Below, one piece after another: positions 39,314-49,324 of a DNA stretch of 64,000 nt. Each line of letters opens with the position of its first letter. Position 1 is the stretch's first letter. The notes beneath the pieces are model-generated. The model worked only from the letters and a program-made list of their open reading frames with translations, did no database searches and had not been told where the DNA came from. The DNA lies in NCBI RefSeq assembly GCF_009497155.1, contig NZ_WINI01000008.1:1-64000 (forward strand), read 5' to 3'. The translations under genes were made by a program, and so were the position numbers. Source of the stretch: Glaciimonas soli. Its GTDB lineage: Bacteria; Pseudomonadota; Gammaproteobacteria; Burkholderiales; Burkholderiaceae_D.

Positions 39314-40288
39314 TCAAGAATTCAAACTCACCGCTGCCGCCACAAACCGCCCTTGTAAGTCCTGTTGCCAGAATGCTGGTTGCGGTAGTGGTTCTGTCAA
39401 TTTTTTTGGCCAGTTGGCCCACGGCAGATAACGCACACCATCCAGATACGGCGCCGGATCAGCCGGATGCGGTGCGCCGATGATGTCTTGTGCTTGCGTT
39501 GCATCGAATAATGGCGATGCGCGACCCACTAGCTCGCGCCAGCCGGGACGCATGGTGTGCCATAGCTGATCCAGTTGTGTCGTCAATGTTTGCAAGTGGT
39601 CCTTAGGCTTCCCATCCCCGATCGGCCTATCTACTTGCGTCTCATCGGCATACACCGTTTTTGCCATGGCGCGCGCCACTGTAAATAGCCATTCACACGG
39701 TTGCTGGGTGTGGGTAGAAAAATGCTGCTTAATCCAGCATAGTGATGCGGTTTGTATCATGACTAATGGATAGTGCCGCCCAACTTTATCCGAAGATGGC
39801 ATCCAGACGCCGATCACATAGTCTTTCGCAGCAAAGGGCAAGCTGCCGGGCGGTAACACGAAACACCACGGCAAGCCAGCATGACCCATCACCGGTTGCT
39901 TAGGTGCTACTGTTGTCAGCTCCGGTGCAGGTGCTATGCCACTTACATGCTCTGGTTCGTCAAACATCGGTGCAGGGTTGCTGACGGGAGGACTTAAGTC
40001 ATGCCAAAGCGAGGCATCCGCTCTGCGTCGTTTTGACACTGATGGCGGAGATGATGCCTTCCTTGCCGCTGGCGTAGTCGCGACAATGGTATTCATCGCC
40101 GCACTTTGCTTTTCGATAAGCGGGCGTAACTGTGTCGCTATCCACGCTTGTAACGCTTCGCCCTGGTAGCTCTTAAGCTGATGCTGGATAAAATCAGCAC
40201 GGCTAGGTAACTTGCCCCATAGCGCGGGGCTGCTGACCACGCCTTCTTGCAAAAATTTGGGCAACCACTTCATCAAGTCCAGACTCAT
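39314..40288 (-). CDS. tagF: Type VI secretion-associated protein TagF
   Basis: About 324 residues of the TagF/ImpM family: an N-terminal domain with ALWGKLPSRADFIQHQL, LPWCFVLPPGSLPF, YVIGVWMPSSDKVGRHYPLVM, then a C-terminal extension with PYLDGVRYLPWANWP. TagF proteins act as post-translational repressors of type VI firing. The ATG at 40288 overlaps the tssM stop (ATGA), which decides this start over one six codons upstream. A Pro/Ala-rich linker (about residues 75-115) is longer than usual. No PpkA/PppA pair, the usual counter-regulators, is visible in the window. Confidence 0.88.
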   Translation of the reverse strand: MSLDLMKWLPKFLQEGVVSSPALWGKLPSRADFIQHQLKSYQGEALQAWIATQLRPLIEKQSAAMNTIVATTPAARKASSPPSVSKRRRADASLWHDLSPPVSNPAPMFDEPEHVSGIAPAPELTTVAPKQPVMGHAGLPWCFVLPPGSLPFAAKDYVIGVWMPSSDKVGRHYPLVMIQTASLCWIKQHFSTHTQQPCEWLFTVARAMAKTVYADETQVDRPIGDGKPKDHLQTLTTQLDQLWHTMRPGWRELVGRASPLFDATQAQDIIGAPHPADPAPYLDGVRYLPWANWPKKLTEPLPQPAFWQQDLQGRFVAAAVSLNS

Positions 40289-43200
40289 GACCCACTTCCC
40301 GGACAAGAAAAGCCTTTAAACAAGTTGGAGACTAATGGATTGGGCAACGTACCGGTGTTCATCTCTAACACTGCTTTGCGCCCATCAAAGTCATATTCTA
40401 TTGAGGCACGGCCGTTAGCAGCATTGGGTAATGGCTTACCGCGCTCTAACAAACGGAACAACGCCCATGCGCCTCGGGTATTTATCGTGGAAGTATCTGG
40501 TTTGATGCGCGGGGTGGCAGTCAATTCCGTCATTTCACCACCACGCGGCCCCGGCCAGTTGACGACTAGTTTTTCGGTCGGGCCATGGGCATAACGCTGT
40601 ACTTGCCCATCAAAATCCATGATCAATTCAAGAATAGTAGGATCGAGTTCTTTGACTTTGACGTCCATCGTCCACAGCATTTTTTTACTGCCTTCCCCCT
40701 GGAAAAAAGCTTCGCGTATCGTTTGCATACGTGCAAAGGTTTCTGGATTGGGTCCTTGCTTTGCCAATAATTTTAATAATTCACCCAGTAAGGTTGGGCT
40801 ATCTGGTGCGCCCGCAATAGCACCGTCTGCAGAGTTTGCCCCTTGCGCAGGCAGCCCTAATCCGGTCATGGCGATTTCGGCAGGTGTCAATGGATTGACC
40901 ATGTCAGGGCTTTTGTATTTCCATGGCCGTTGACTCATATCCACGAACGGTGCTAATTGCGTCTTAAAAAACACATCCGCTGGACCGCCGGCACCAAACA
41001 CGCGTCTGAAATCATCCAACGACACATCTTGCGTCGCTTTCGGATTAAAAGGATAGAGGCCCTCGATGCCTGTCTGACACATATCGGTTACTTGATAAGC
41101 CAACATACTTTTGATGCGATCGACTTGTTGTTGCGCCTGCTTTTGCAAAATGGCTGCACTGCCATCGGCAATCTTTTGGTTACCGCTATCCGCTAAAGCA
41201 GTCAATACTTCCTTAAATGGGGCCGGTAATTTATCCCCTTCCAGCTTCAGTTTCATACCTGCATCCAGACTGCCCGGTGGCAAACTGTTGGCGTTCAAGG
41301 CCGTATCGGCCACCACTAATAAAGTGTAATACTGGTTGAGCAGACCGGTGATATTGTCCAGACCCGAGGTCGCAGCGCTACCGGCGGCGGCTGTCGATGT
41401 CTGACCGGCATCAGCCTGACCGGTCACCACTTCGCGCAACGCGGCAAAACGATTATCGACCAGTTCTTTTTCTAAACGCTCCTGTGGACTGATACCGATG
41501 GCATCACGCCCTTTTTGCGCGATTTTATCGGTGGCTTTATCCAAAAAACTTTTATCGCCGCCGTCATTAGTTACCAGCGGCCGTGATAAGGTGGTCTCTC
41601 TTGCCGCTGCCCGCGCCAGGCGCGACAGCGGTGAATCGGGCGCAGCAAAGGCACGCAACACGGTCAGATCAAATGACAGATTGGAGCCGGTGACGGTGCG
41701 GATATCGCTCAAAAAATCATCCCAATGTTGCGCGTATTCGGTCAAATATTGACGACGAATATCTTGCGTGATTGGATCATCGTCCATGCCATCTGTTGTT
41801 ATGCCGCTAACCAAGTCTGTCGTTTTTTTTTGAAGAGTGGTGGTCAATCTGTCATTGCCCATCACCCAGGCATCATCTAATTGCGCTTGTTTAACGAATT
41901 CTGGTAAGCGCTTACTGAATACATCATGATAACCATCGTAGGTATAGATACCTGGTACACCTTGTTCTAACGGCTTACCAGAAGCGCGGGCAAACACCGT
42001 CCCCGCTTGGGGGCCGACGGCACGGGTTAAGGTAAAATCCTGCGGCGCTTGCGATTGCATGGCCGCTTTGGCACGGTTGAATAGACGCTCGGTGGAGGGA
42101 TGATCACCTAAAAAATCGCGAGCCTCTTCAATCAGCGCTTTGTTTTCTAAAAACGGCGATTGCACGATGCGGTCACCTGAGAATAATTGATTGACGTGAT
42201 TGGTCATCGAGGAGCGACTACCAAACACGGTAGAGCTATCCGATGCGGCCCAATCATTGGTGACCCAGGTTTTCACATCGGCGGCGTTGTAATGCGCTTT
42301 ATCATGTAATTGCAGATACACCCGTAAGGTGTCATAAGCGGTTTTAGTATCTTTGTCAGCGATGGCTTTGCCTAATACTTCTTCCATCCGCCGCAGTATC
42401 TCCGGTAACAACAAACTATCTTGCAAATGGGCGTAGGTGTTGTGCGCTGCATCGGCTACCGGTGGTGCGTTATATAAACCAAAACGGAAACTACTGGATG
42501 GGTCATTCAGATCCAGATCCCGATACAGAGGTAACTCTTGTGCAGCGCCCAAGGTATCGGGCACCATCAGCATTTTGTCACTGCCAGAGGTAGCAAACAG
42601 TTTTTCCACGCGCTGTTTGAGATAACCGGTCTTTTCGGTCACACTCTGCAAATAAGCCTTGTTCTGGTCAAACGACAACAGTATGCCACCGGCCCACCAC
42701 AATGCGATGGCGATGACCAAGGCATGACCAAACAAGCGCAACAACCGAAACCGAAATTCCCAGCGCAAGTTGGGGCGTACCAGATGCGCTTCTGGAATAA
42801 TGACTTTAGCGAACAAATCGGTGAGAAAGTAACTCAAGATACCGCTAGGCTGGGTGACTAATAGTTTGGCACTGTGCGCCCCCGCCGTCGCTTGCAATGG
42901 TCGAACATTGTCCGTGCTCACTTCTGTTTCTGCAGAGGTGCTAGCAGCGTCGCTCTCTGCCACCATGCTTGCCAGGGCTTTATCGGATAATTGTGTTTTT
43001 TTAGTGCCGGCGACGGATTGCAAGAGTCGCTGTAAAAATGATTGTGAATTAGTCGGGACACTCAATTGTCCTTGCGCTGCGCTGGTGAAATACACGCCAC
43101 GTAATGTCGTGTTAATTTCCGTGGTGTCATAGCTAGAATCATGAAACAACGCGGCGATGGTTTGCACTAACGGTTCGGTCAAGCCAGCAAAGCTCTGCGG

Positions 43201-44460
43201 CAAAGCGTATAAGAGGCGACGACCTTCTTCGCTATCATATTCTTCTCTAAAACGTGTTGATCTGCCTTCTTTCAAACGTAAAGTTAAGGCCTGCAATTCG
43301 CTCTGCAATTGCGCTTTCAACGCGGTCGTATCTTTTTCCGCAATGGTTTTACCATTTTTTGTATAAGGCAGTGTAAAACCCCATACTTGCGAACGGCTTT
43401 CCGTCAGCGATCGCATGTATTCAGAAAAGCCTTCCAGCAAGTCCATCTTGGTGATCATTACATACACCGGGAAGCGTATGCCCAATTCTGTGCGCAGTTC
43501 GGCCAGTCGTGTCCGGATTTGTCCGGCATAGACCAATCGTTCAGCCGGATCCAGCATCACCAAGTCACCGATATTGATGGTGACGATCGCACCATTAATC
43601 GGTGCTCGTGTCCGGTATTTCCTCAACAAACCAAGGAAATTTAACCACTCGGCTTTATCTGTTGCCTTTTTCTTCTCTTCTCTATCATCCTGGGTAGAGT
43701 AACGGCCTGCAGTATCAATCAGTACCGCTTCATTGGTGAGCCACCATTCGCAATTGGCAGTACCACCTTGTGCCGCCATGGCAGCCAGATTGCCGACTGC
43801 ACCGGTTTGGGAAGGTAAAGGAAACTCCAGGCCAGAATTGACCAGGGCGGTGGTTTTACCCGCACCTGGTACGCCAATCACCATATACCATGGCTTTTGA
43901 TACAGATAACGATTGCCTTCCACCAAGCGACGCAACGCGCCGACGTTGCTAGGCATTTTTTTGAGCTGTTTTAATGAACGCGTAAAAGCATTTTGCATGG
44001 CTTTGACTTGTTCATGATTGACTAGATCTGGCGGTGCATTAGGATCTTTTTTCTGACCGAATAAGGAATCACGAAACTGCTGATCGTCAGCGGCGCGGTG
44101 ATACAGCCGGTACAGAAAATAGCCAACGTAAATAAGCAGCAAGGCCACGATCACCAAAGCACGTACCCACATCGGTGCTAACGGCTGGTATTGTCCGAAA
44201 GTGAGCAGTGGTCCTGCGTGCCAGATCAACAAAGATGCTGCTGTCATGCCCACAACATGCATGGGAACAGACAGTAACAGTGCGCACAAAAACACTAACA
44301 AAAATACGATCGTTGAAATACGCATGGTGACCGTTGCGAACGGACGTAAGCCACCAAAAGCGAGAAACGGCCCCGCAAACCAGATTAGCGCGCCGATGAT
44401 CAGCATAGCGATAATGGTCAACGCAATACGAAAAGCTATGGATGAGAAAAATTTAGACAT
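40285..44460 (-). CDS. tssM: Type VI secretion membrane protein TssM (IcmF)
   Basis: A 1391-residue inner-membrane protein, larger than the usual about 1150-1300. Three helices lie near residues 8-30, 46-68 and 102-120, then a cytoplasmic NTPase domain with Walker A GVPGAGKT (196-203) and DTAGRYSTQDD (Walker B region), a fourth helix about 605 and a long periplasmic part ending in the C-terminal TssJ-binding domain (VVNWPGPRGGEMTEL). It spans the envelope with TssL and TssJ as the membrane complex. It lies 15 bases after tssL. Confidence 0.95.
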   Translation of the reverse strand: MSKFFSSIAFRIALTIIAMLIIGALIWFAGPFLAFGGLRPFATVTMRISTIVFLLVFLCALLLSVPMHVVGMTAASLLIWHAGPLLTFGQYQPLAPMWVRALVIVALLLIYVGYFLYRLYHRAADDQQFRDSLFGQKKDPNAPPDLVNHEQVKAMQNAFTRSLKQLKKMPSNVGALRRLVEGNRYLYQKPWYMVIGVPGAGKTTALVNSGLEFPLPSQTGAVGNLAAMAAQGGTANCEWWLTNEAVLIDTAGRYSTQDDREEKKKATDKAEWLNFLGLLRKYRTRAPINGAIVTINIGDLVMLDPAERLVYAGQIRTRLAELRTELGIRFPVYVMITKMDLLEGFSEYMRSLTESRSQVWGFTLPYTKNGKTIAEKDTTALKAQLQSELQALTLRLKEGRSTRFREEYDSEEGRRLLYALPQSFAGLTEPLVQTIAALFHDSSYDTTEINTTLRGVYFTSAAQGQLSVPTNSQSFLQRLLQSVAGTKKTQLSDKALASMVAESDAASTSAETEVSTDNVRPLQATAGAHSAKLLVTQPSGILSYFLTDLFAKVIIPEAHLVRPNLRWEFRFRLLRLFGHALVIAIALWWAGGILLSFDQNKAYLQSVTEKTGYLKQRVEKLFATSGSDKMLMVPDTLGAAQELPLYRDLDLNDPSSSFRFGLYNAPPVADAAHNTYAHLQDSLLLPEILRRMEEVLGKAIADKDTKTAYDTLRVYLQLHDKAHYNAADVKTWVTNDWAASDSSTVFGSRSSMTNHVNQLFSGDRIVQSPFLENKALIEEARDFLGDHPSTERLFNRAKAAMQSQAPQDFTLTRAVGPQAGTVFARASGKPLEQGVPGIYTYDGYHDVFSKRLPEFVKQAQLDDAWVMGNDRLTTTLQKKTTDLVSGITTDGMDDDPITQDIRRQYLTEYAQHWDDFLSDIRTVTGSNLSFDLTVLRAFAAPDSPLSRLARAAARETTLSRPLVTNDGGDKSFLDKATDKIAQKGRDAIGISPQERLEKELVDNRFAALREVVTGQADAGQTSTAAAGSAATSGLDNITGLLNQYYTLLVVADTALNANSLPPGSLDAGMKLKLEGDKLPAPFKEVLTALADSGNQKIADGSAAILQKQAQQQVDRIKSMLAYQVTDMCQTGIEGLYPFNPKATQDVSLDDFRRVFGAGGPADVFFKTQLAPFVDMSQRPWKYKSPDMVNPLTPAEIAMTGLGLPAQGANSADGAIAGAPDSPTLLGELLKLLAKQGPNPETFARMQTIREAFFQGEGSKKMLWTMDVKVKELDPTILELIMDFDGQVQRYAHGPTEKLVVNWPGPRGGEMTELTATPRIKPDTSTINTRGAWALFRLLERGKPLPNAANGRASIEYDFDGRKAVLEMNTGTLPNPLVSNLFKGFSCPGSGS

Positions 44461-44475
44461 AAATGGGTATCTCGA

Positions 44476-45948
44476 TTAGCGCTTAAGTGTTGCCGCGCCA
44501 AGTGAGGCAGCAGAAGATTGAGGAAGGCCTGAAGACAGTGCTGAAACAGGAACAGCTGATTTAGTTGCTGCTGCCGTGCCCGGCGTCACAATAATTTCAA
44601 CCCGACGATTTTTAGCCCGACCGGCTGCATTAGCATTGCTGGCCACCGGTTCACTATCACCGCGACCGATGATTTCCAGGCGATCTGCCGGTACGCCACC
44701 GGTTTGCAACACATCGCCGACGCTGGCGGCGCGCTCTTCCGACAACACCTGATTGCTCGGGAACTGACGTGTTTTAATCGGTTGATTGTCAGAATGACCG
44801 ATCACCTGCACCGCGCCCGATACTTTGCCCACTTCTGCAGCCACTTTATTGAGTAAGGGCAGCATCTTTTGGTTGACCTTCGCTTGGCCCGCCACAAACA
44901 TGTCGTCACCTTTAAAGATGACATCGCTGCGGCTGTCGTTTTCGTCAACGGTTACTAAGCCAAGGGCGATTTCATTTTTGAGCAATTGCGCCAGTTTTAA
45001 GGAAACAGCCTGTACCGGCGGTGGTGTCATTTTGCCGATGGCATTGATGGTGGTCACCAGTTGATCACTTTGCGTCGTCAATTGATATTTGTACCAGCCA
45101 AATATCCCCAACACGCCCAAGCCCAATACGGTCGCGCTGACCCATACCGGTACGCTGCGCAACAATTTGAATTTTTCTGCACCGACTCCGCGCCAGTGTG
45201 ACGACAAGGCGGGCGCTACCGGATCACGCTTTGCTGAAATCAAGGCATATAAATCGTGGCGTATCGCCTCCAGCCTTTCTTTGCTATCAACCGCGACGCT
45301 GTATTCCCCCTTAAAACCAAGATTGAGGATGTAATACATCAATTCCAGCATGTCGTGGAATTCATCCGGCCGTTCTGCCAGGCGTCCTGCAATCAAAAAG
45401 AACTTGGTACCGCCTTGCAGATCGCCATGGACTTTTTGTGCCAACATGCCAGTTGACCATGCGCCAGGATCGTTCTCGGTGCCACCACCCCAATTGGTGC
45501 GGCTGGCCGCTTCATCCAAGGCAGTACACAGCAAGAAACTGGCCGTGGCGACATCTTCGCGTCGCACTTGCGCTTTATGTGCCAGCATTTGGAAATTGAT
45601 CACTTCACGATAGAGCAACTCCCGAAACGCCTCAATCGGCACTGCACCATCTAATGATTTCGGCATCTGTGCTAACGCCAGCAACAACGGCTCTGCTGCT
45701 TCCAATAAAGGATTACGCGCTGCTTTGATCTGCTCCAGCCGAATCAATTGATTGGCCGATGTTTCGCTGGCTGCATTGTAGATTTGTTTCAGACGGGCTT
45801 TAACCGTTGCAGCATCGCTAGCGGCAAGCTTAGCTGTTTGTTCCTCGTCAGCGGCAACGACTGTGGTTTGCTCTACAGTACGCATGCCTGCACTATGCGC
45901 AAGTTCGTCCGTTTTATCGTGCGGATGATAGGGTGAATAATGTGGCAT
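44476..45948 (-). CDS. tssL: Type VI secretion membrane protein TssL with OmpA domain
   Basis: A 490-residue protein with three parts: a DotU domain (about 58-245: NPLLEAAEPLLLALAQMP, AHKAQVRREDVATASFLLCTALDEA, WST-GMLAQKVHGDLQGG, FFLIAGRLAERPDEF), one membrane helix (266-286) and a periplasmic OmpA-like peptidoglycan-binding domain (about 370-475: IGHSDNQPI, LSEERAASV, IIGRGDSEPVA, AKNRRVEI). This is the specialised TssL that anchors the membrane complex to the cell wall without a separate TagL. It lies between the PAAR gene and tssM. Confidence 0.95.
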   Translation of the reverse strand: MPHYSPYHPHDKTDELAHSAGMRTVEQTTVVAADEEQTAKLAASDAATVKARLKQIYNAASETSANQLIRLEQIKAARNPLLEAAEPLLLALAQMPKSLDGAVPIEAFRELLYREVINFQMLAHKAQVRREDVATASFLLCTALDEAASRTNWGGGTENDPGAWSTGMLAQKVHGDLQGGTKFFLIAGRLAERPDEFHDMLELMYYILNLGFKGEYSVAVDSKERLEAIRHDLYALISAKRDPVAPALSSHWRGVGAEKFKLLRSVPVWVSATVLGLGVLGIFGWYKYQLTTQSDQLVTTINAIGKMTPPPVQAVSLKLAQLLKNEIALGLVTVDENDSRSDVIFKGDDMFVAGQAKVNQKMLPLLNKVAAEVGKVSGAVQVIGHSDNQPIKTRQFPSNQVLSEERAASVGDVLQTGGVPADRLEIIGRGDSEPVASNANAAGRAKNRRVEIIVTPGTAAATKSAVPVSALSSGLPQSSAASLGAATLKR

Positions 45949-46045
45949 GGATGACCTACTTTACATAAAAGAAAAATGCATAACGACTAAATTGTTTTAG
46001 CAATAAGGCAGAGCAAGACAATCTTTAGCTATCCTCAAATGAGAA

Positions 46046-46306
46046 TTAATATGAGACATTCGCTTTGCTACTAGCAATCACCACACTGCCGCATTCGGTT
46101 TTACTACCGTGCAGCGCAACCTCAATTCCATCATCAGGAAAGCCGCCATTGGTATCGATAATTTGGTTATCACCATGCTTAGGGCAACTGACCCAATCAC
46201 CAAGTCGTGCATTGTGGCGACCATCAATGATGATGTTGCCGGTAACTACAGTGACTTGGCCGCCGTGATCGGTATCGTCGCCTTGTAAGCCGATTGGATT
46301 TGTCAT
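46046..46306 (-). CDS. PAAR-domain spike protein
   Basis: An 86-residue PAAR protein, DUF4150-free: GLQGDDTDHGGQVTVVTG, then ARLGDWVSCPKHGDNQI with the metal-binding Cys/His and HGSKTECGSVVIASS. It forms the sharp tip on the VgrG trimer and may carry effectors. AGGAGATATTG precedes the ATG. Located between the Tla3-like adaptor and tssL. Confidence 0.9.
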   Translation of the reverse strand: MTNPIGLQGDDTDHGGQVTVVTGNIIIDGRHNARLGDWVSCPKHGDNQIIDTNGGFPDDGIEVALHGSKTECGSVVIASSKANVSY

Positions 46307-46362
46307 AACAATATCTCCTGTATTTATTGCATGCTTATATGCAACATTTCAAATGTAAGAAC

Positions 46363-47709
46363 TCAATTAAAACCATAAAACCCCGGCCAAAATGGCCGTT
46401 CAACTTGCGCATCATTTTTTAATTCTTGTGCGGTAGGTGGCGTGATCAGCAACAACGATGCGCCATCATCGCGTCGTAAATTAGCAACTAAGGTCGCGCC
46501 ACCAGAATGCTTACCCGCCATCGTTGCCAGTGCCACCGCTACAAACGCACTGCCAGCACCCAACTCACCTAAGATTTTTGCAAGGTCGTAACCACGCGTG
46601 CGATTATTAAACAAACCAAACTCTGGATCGACTGCAGTGATGCTGCTGGTCAGTGGTGCAAGTCGCACTGCACCATTGCTATCTTTCCAGATGCCGCCGT
46701 AGTCATACATCACCCGTGCAGGCATCTTGCCATCCAAGGGGGCAAGCGCATTTCGCAAGGCCGTTTCCATCAGTGCTTTGCGCTCTGCCATTTTCAATGG
46801 CGTTCCATCTTTGGGATCGAGATAAGAAATCACTTGCGGTCTATGTACTCTGCCCAATGTTTCTAAATGATCGTATTGATCCACCTGAAAACGTGTCCAC
46901 GGCTTCGTAATATAAGGCGTTGGCGTGAACGCATGACCGGGGATTTTTTTCCAGCTCGCAAACTCTGATGGTGTACGGGTACGCTCGGCATTATCTGGAC
47001 GATGGATTTGCATGGCATCCTGTGCCAACTCAGCATATGGTCGCAACCAATCAATTCGTCCACGGCGCACCAGTGTAACTAAGGCACAGCTATCGCTGAG
47101 GATGCGCGGTGTTTTTGGGCGTGTGGCTTGTTCGGCTAACGTGCCAAATGCCAAACCATCCTCACTTTCTTCGCCAAAAGCACGTTGCACCACACCATCG
47201 ACCGCACCTACACCGGCTGCAGGAATATCAGCATGCTCATCAAAGGTCATGAACACGTTATTCCACAATAAGTCAGCACTGTCGCTCAAGTAAGAATTCA
47301 TCACCTTTCCACGTTGGTATTTCAAACCTGGAAATTCACCGGATGCGGTGTAATGCGCATCGTTTTCTTTGGGGACGAAAATGTTGGCGTTCACGACGCG
47401 AATTTTGTCTTTTTGTGATGCGCTACCATCCCGATTCGCGCCAACTACAGCGATGGGTAGAGGGTAGTTATCCATGAAGTGCTGCATCGCAGTTTGGATG
47501 GCCGCTTCCTGACGATTCTCTGCCAGCGGTGGCGCATCGTGGAAATGTGTCGGGTAGTGATTAGCATCTGACGAAATAATATAACCATTATTCGCCTGCA
47601 CAGCCTTCCATAAATTGACGCGAGGATCATCAGAATGATTTCCTAAAGTTTCTACGCTGACGCCTGCGCCGACGATTTCGAGAGAGTCAATTTTTGTAAT
47701 GTTATTCAT
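46363..47709 (-). CDS. Tla3-like (DUF2875) type VI effector adaptor
   Basis: A 448-residue protein. I match it, from memory, to the DUF2875/Tla3 family of type VI lipase adaptors by: SLEIVGAGVSVETLG at the start, DNYPLPIAVVGANRDG, DIPAAGVGAVDG, LVRRGRIDWLRPYA, RFQVDQYDHLETLGRVHRP and GYDLAKILGELGAGSAFVAVALATMAG, GGATLVANL. Tla3 binds a Tle3 lipase in the cytoplasm and loads it on VgrG. No lipase gene with GxSxG is nearby, so the adaptor is orphaned or serves another cargo. It stands between the small IS-derived element and PAAR. Confidence 0.65.
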   Translation of the reverse strand: MNNITKIDSLEIVGAGVSVETLGNHSDDPRVNLWKAVQANNGYIISSDANHYPTHFHDAPPLAENRQEAAIQTAMQHFMDNYPLPIAVVGANRDGSASQKDKIRVVNANIFVPKENDAHYTASGEFPGLKYQRGKVMNSYLSDSADLLWNNVFMTFDEHADIPAAGVGAVDGVVQRAFGEESEDGLAFGTLAEQATRPKTPRILSDSCALVTLVRRGRIDWLRPYAELAQDAMQIHRPDNAERTRTPSEFASWKKIPGHAFTPTPYITKPWTRFQVDQYDHLETLGRVHRPQVISYLDPKDGTPLKMAERKALMETALRNALAPLDGKMPARVMYDYGGIWKDSNGAVRLAPLTSSITAVDPEFGLFNNRTRGYDLAKILGELGAGSAFVAVALATMAGKHSGGATLVANLRRDDGASLLLITPPTAQELKNDAQVERPFWPGFYGFN

Positions 47710-47795
47710 ATTTTTTGCGATTCAGACATAAAAATATTTTCTTAAAAATCATGCGTCATACCAAACACGGCATTGTTAGATTAAAAGTGCCACGA

Positions 47796-47957
47796 GACTT
47801 TGTTGCATAAATAAATCTTAATAAAATCAGTACGTTAGGTGCACAAAAAGTTAGTAAACTGATGAGATATGATGCATTTCAGCGATAGCACTCACTAACG
47901 CAAGTTGCAACATATTGATTTTAAACAGGAAAATTTATTGATTTATGCAACAAAGTC
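47796..47957. mobile_element. Small IS-derived (MITE-like) element, copy A
   Basis: 162 bases ending in perfect 17-base inverted repeats, GACTTTGTTGCATAAAT and ATTTATGCAACAAAGTC. There is no coding capacity. The ends resemble those of IS5-group elements. The body is about 75-80% similar by eye to copy B at 48608, in opposite orientation. Confidence 0.75.
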
Positions 47958-47990
47958 GATTGAACAAGTAGTCATTTTTAATAAAAAATA

Positions 47991-48593
47991 TCATTCACAT
48001 TTTGAGCCGTAATAATTTTCTAAATTTTTAAAATTAATTTTTGATGTACTTTGGCTAATGTCAAATATTTTTTCTATATAGCAGTTGAAAATTGCAGTCT
48101 TATCTTCATCCATAGTGAAATTATGTGTTTTTTCATTATATGAAAAAATCATCCCATCATTGATAGTATGTCCTTGCGTTGCATCGACAAAGAGATATGC
48201 AATTTCCTGTATACCATCTTTATTAATATCAATAGTAGAGACCGCTTTTACATCTTTTCTTGAGCCACTGTCTATGTCGTTTGTGAAAAAATCAGTTGTA
48301 CTATTAATTTTAAGGATCGATACTCTTGTTGTCATATTCTCTGATAAATAGCTAAAAGGGATAAAATGAAAAGTATCTCCTTTATAATATAATTTATAAG
48401 CCTCAGAATTAATTAACCAAAACTCATGCACAAATGGCGTTTTTCCAACAATATTTTTTTTTATTTCAATAGCATCTTTTTTAAACTCTGCATCTGACAA
48501 CTTAGTCAAAATCAAATTTTTTGCTAAAGATGCATATGAAAATAAAGATAATATTATTAATATAAATATAGAATTAATTTTTTTATTAGTCAT
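47991..48593 (-). CDS. Exported protein, candidate immunity protein (family A, intact)
   Basis: A 200-residue protein with a signal peptide (KKINSIFILIILSLFSYAS, cut about residue 24), so it should act in the periplasm. The middle contains FHFIPFSYLSENMTTRVSIL, which aligns with FDVIPFSYFSKAMKNQICML of the gene at 48812, so the two are paralogues. Very AT-rich. Periplasmic location and a muramidase tail upstream suggest that it neutralises a cell-wall effector. It lies between two inverted MITE-like elements. Confidence 0.6.
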   Translation of the reverse strand: MTNKKINSIFILIILSLFSYASLAKNLILTKLSDAEFKKDAIEIKKNIVGKTPFVHEFWLINSEAYKLYYKGDTFHFIPFSYLSENMTTRVSILKINSTTDFFTNDIDSGSRKDVKAVSTIDINKDGIQEIAYLFVDATQGHTINDGMIFSYNEKTHNFTMDEDKTAIFNCYIEKIFDISQSTSKINFKNLENYYGSKCE

Positions 48594-48607
48594 TGCTAAC
48601 TCTCTTC

Positions 48608-48770
48608 GCTTTGTTGCATAAATCGCTAAATTTTCTTGTTTAAAATCAATATGTTGTAAATTACATTAGTGAGTACCATCCCCGAAATGCATTATATTTC
48701 ATCAATTCCCCAACTTTCTGTGCACCTAACATACTGATTTTATTAAAATTTATTTTTATGTAAGAAAGCC
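48608..48770. mobile_element. Small IS-derived (MITE-like) element, copy B
   Basis: 163 bases, inverted with respect to copy A. The left end is GCTTTGTTGCATAAATC, the right end a decayed TTATGTAAGAAAGCC. The internal bases shared with A include TAAAATCAGTA and GTTAGGTGCACA on the complementary strand. No coding capacity. Confidence 0.7.
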
Positions 48771-48811
48771 TAATGAAAGTAACAAGAAAATTAAAATAAT
48801 TAATTTCATGG

Positions 48812-49324
48812 TTAATTTTTTAAAAATTCACTTACATCATTAATTGAATTAAATTTTTCATTTGAAAGAATTTCATTCTCTTTCGCATCATTTTCTAAGC
48901 CTTTTTTCTCAATTAAAAATTTCCTTGCGGCACTATATTCTTGTTGCCCTATATTTAAGCGTATTAAAAACAGTAAACTGTTACCTATTTTTTTAACCGA
49001 ATTCACATTTACACAACGCTCAACGACCTCATCCTCGTCATTTTTTTCCGCATATAATTTAATTAATTTATCATTGTTGACGTTGTTGGAATCAAAAACA
49101 GCAAGCATACATATCTGATTTTTCATAGCCTTTGAGAAATAGCTAAAAGGAATGACATCAAATTTTCCAATATTAAACGATTGATCATTTAATATTATTA
49201 AAACACTATCATCTTGCATGTCACTTTTAATTTTCTCATGGACTTTAATTTTTATCTCTTGAGTTTTTCCAAGAGAGACTTTTGTTATAGATGTTTTTTG
49301 TGTAATTGCACTCGCAAAGCTCAT
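48812..49324 (-). CDS. Candidate immunity protein (family A), start codon lost
   Basis: The ATG-started frame has 170 residues and is a paralogue of the gene at 47991 (shared VIPFSYFSKAM region). In-frame codons directly upstream (from 49372: FIKKFLFLFLICICN then MSFASA) encode a perfect signal peptide, but the first codon is ATA and no ATG, GTG or TTG is present in front. Started at 49324 the protein would have lost its export signal. It is probably a decaying orphan immunity gene. It lies behind the muramidase tail fragment. Confidence 0.5.
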   Translation of the reverse strand: MSFASAITQKTSITKVSLGKTQEIKIKVHEKIKSDMQDDSVLIILNDQSFNIGKFDVIPFSYFSKAMKNQICMLAVFDSNNVNNDKLIKLYAEKNDEDEVVERCVNVNSVKKIGNSLLFLIRLNIGQQEYSAARKFLIEKKGLENDAKENEILSNEKFNSINDVSEFLKN

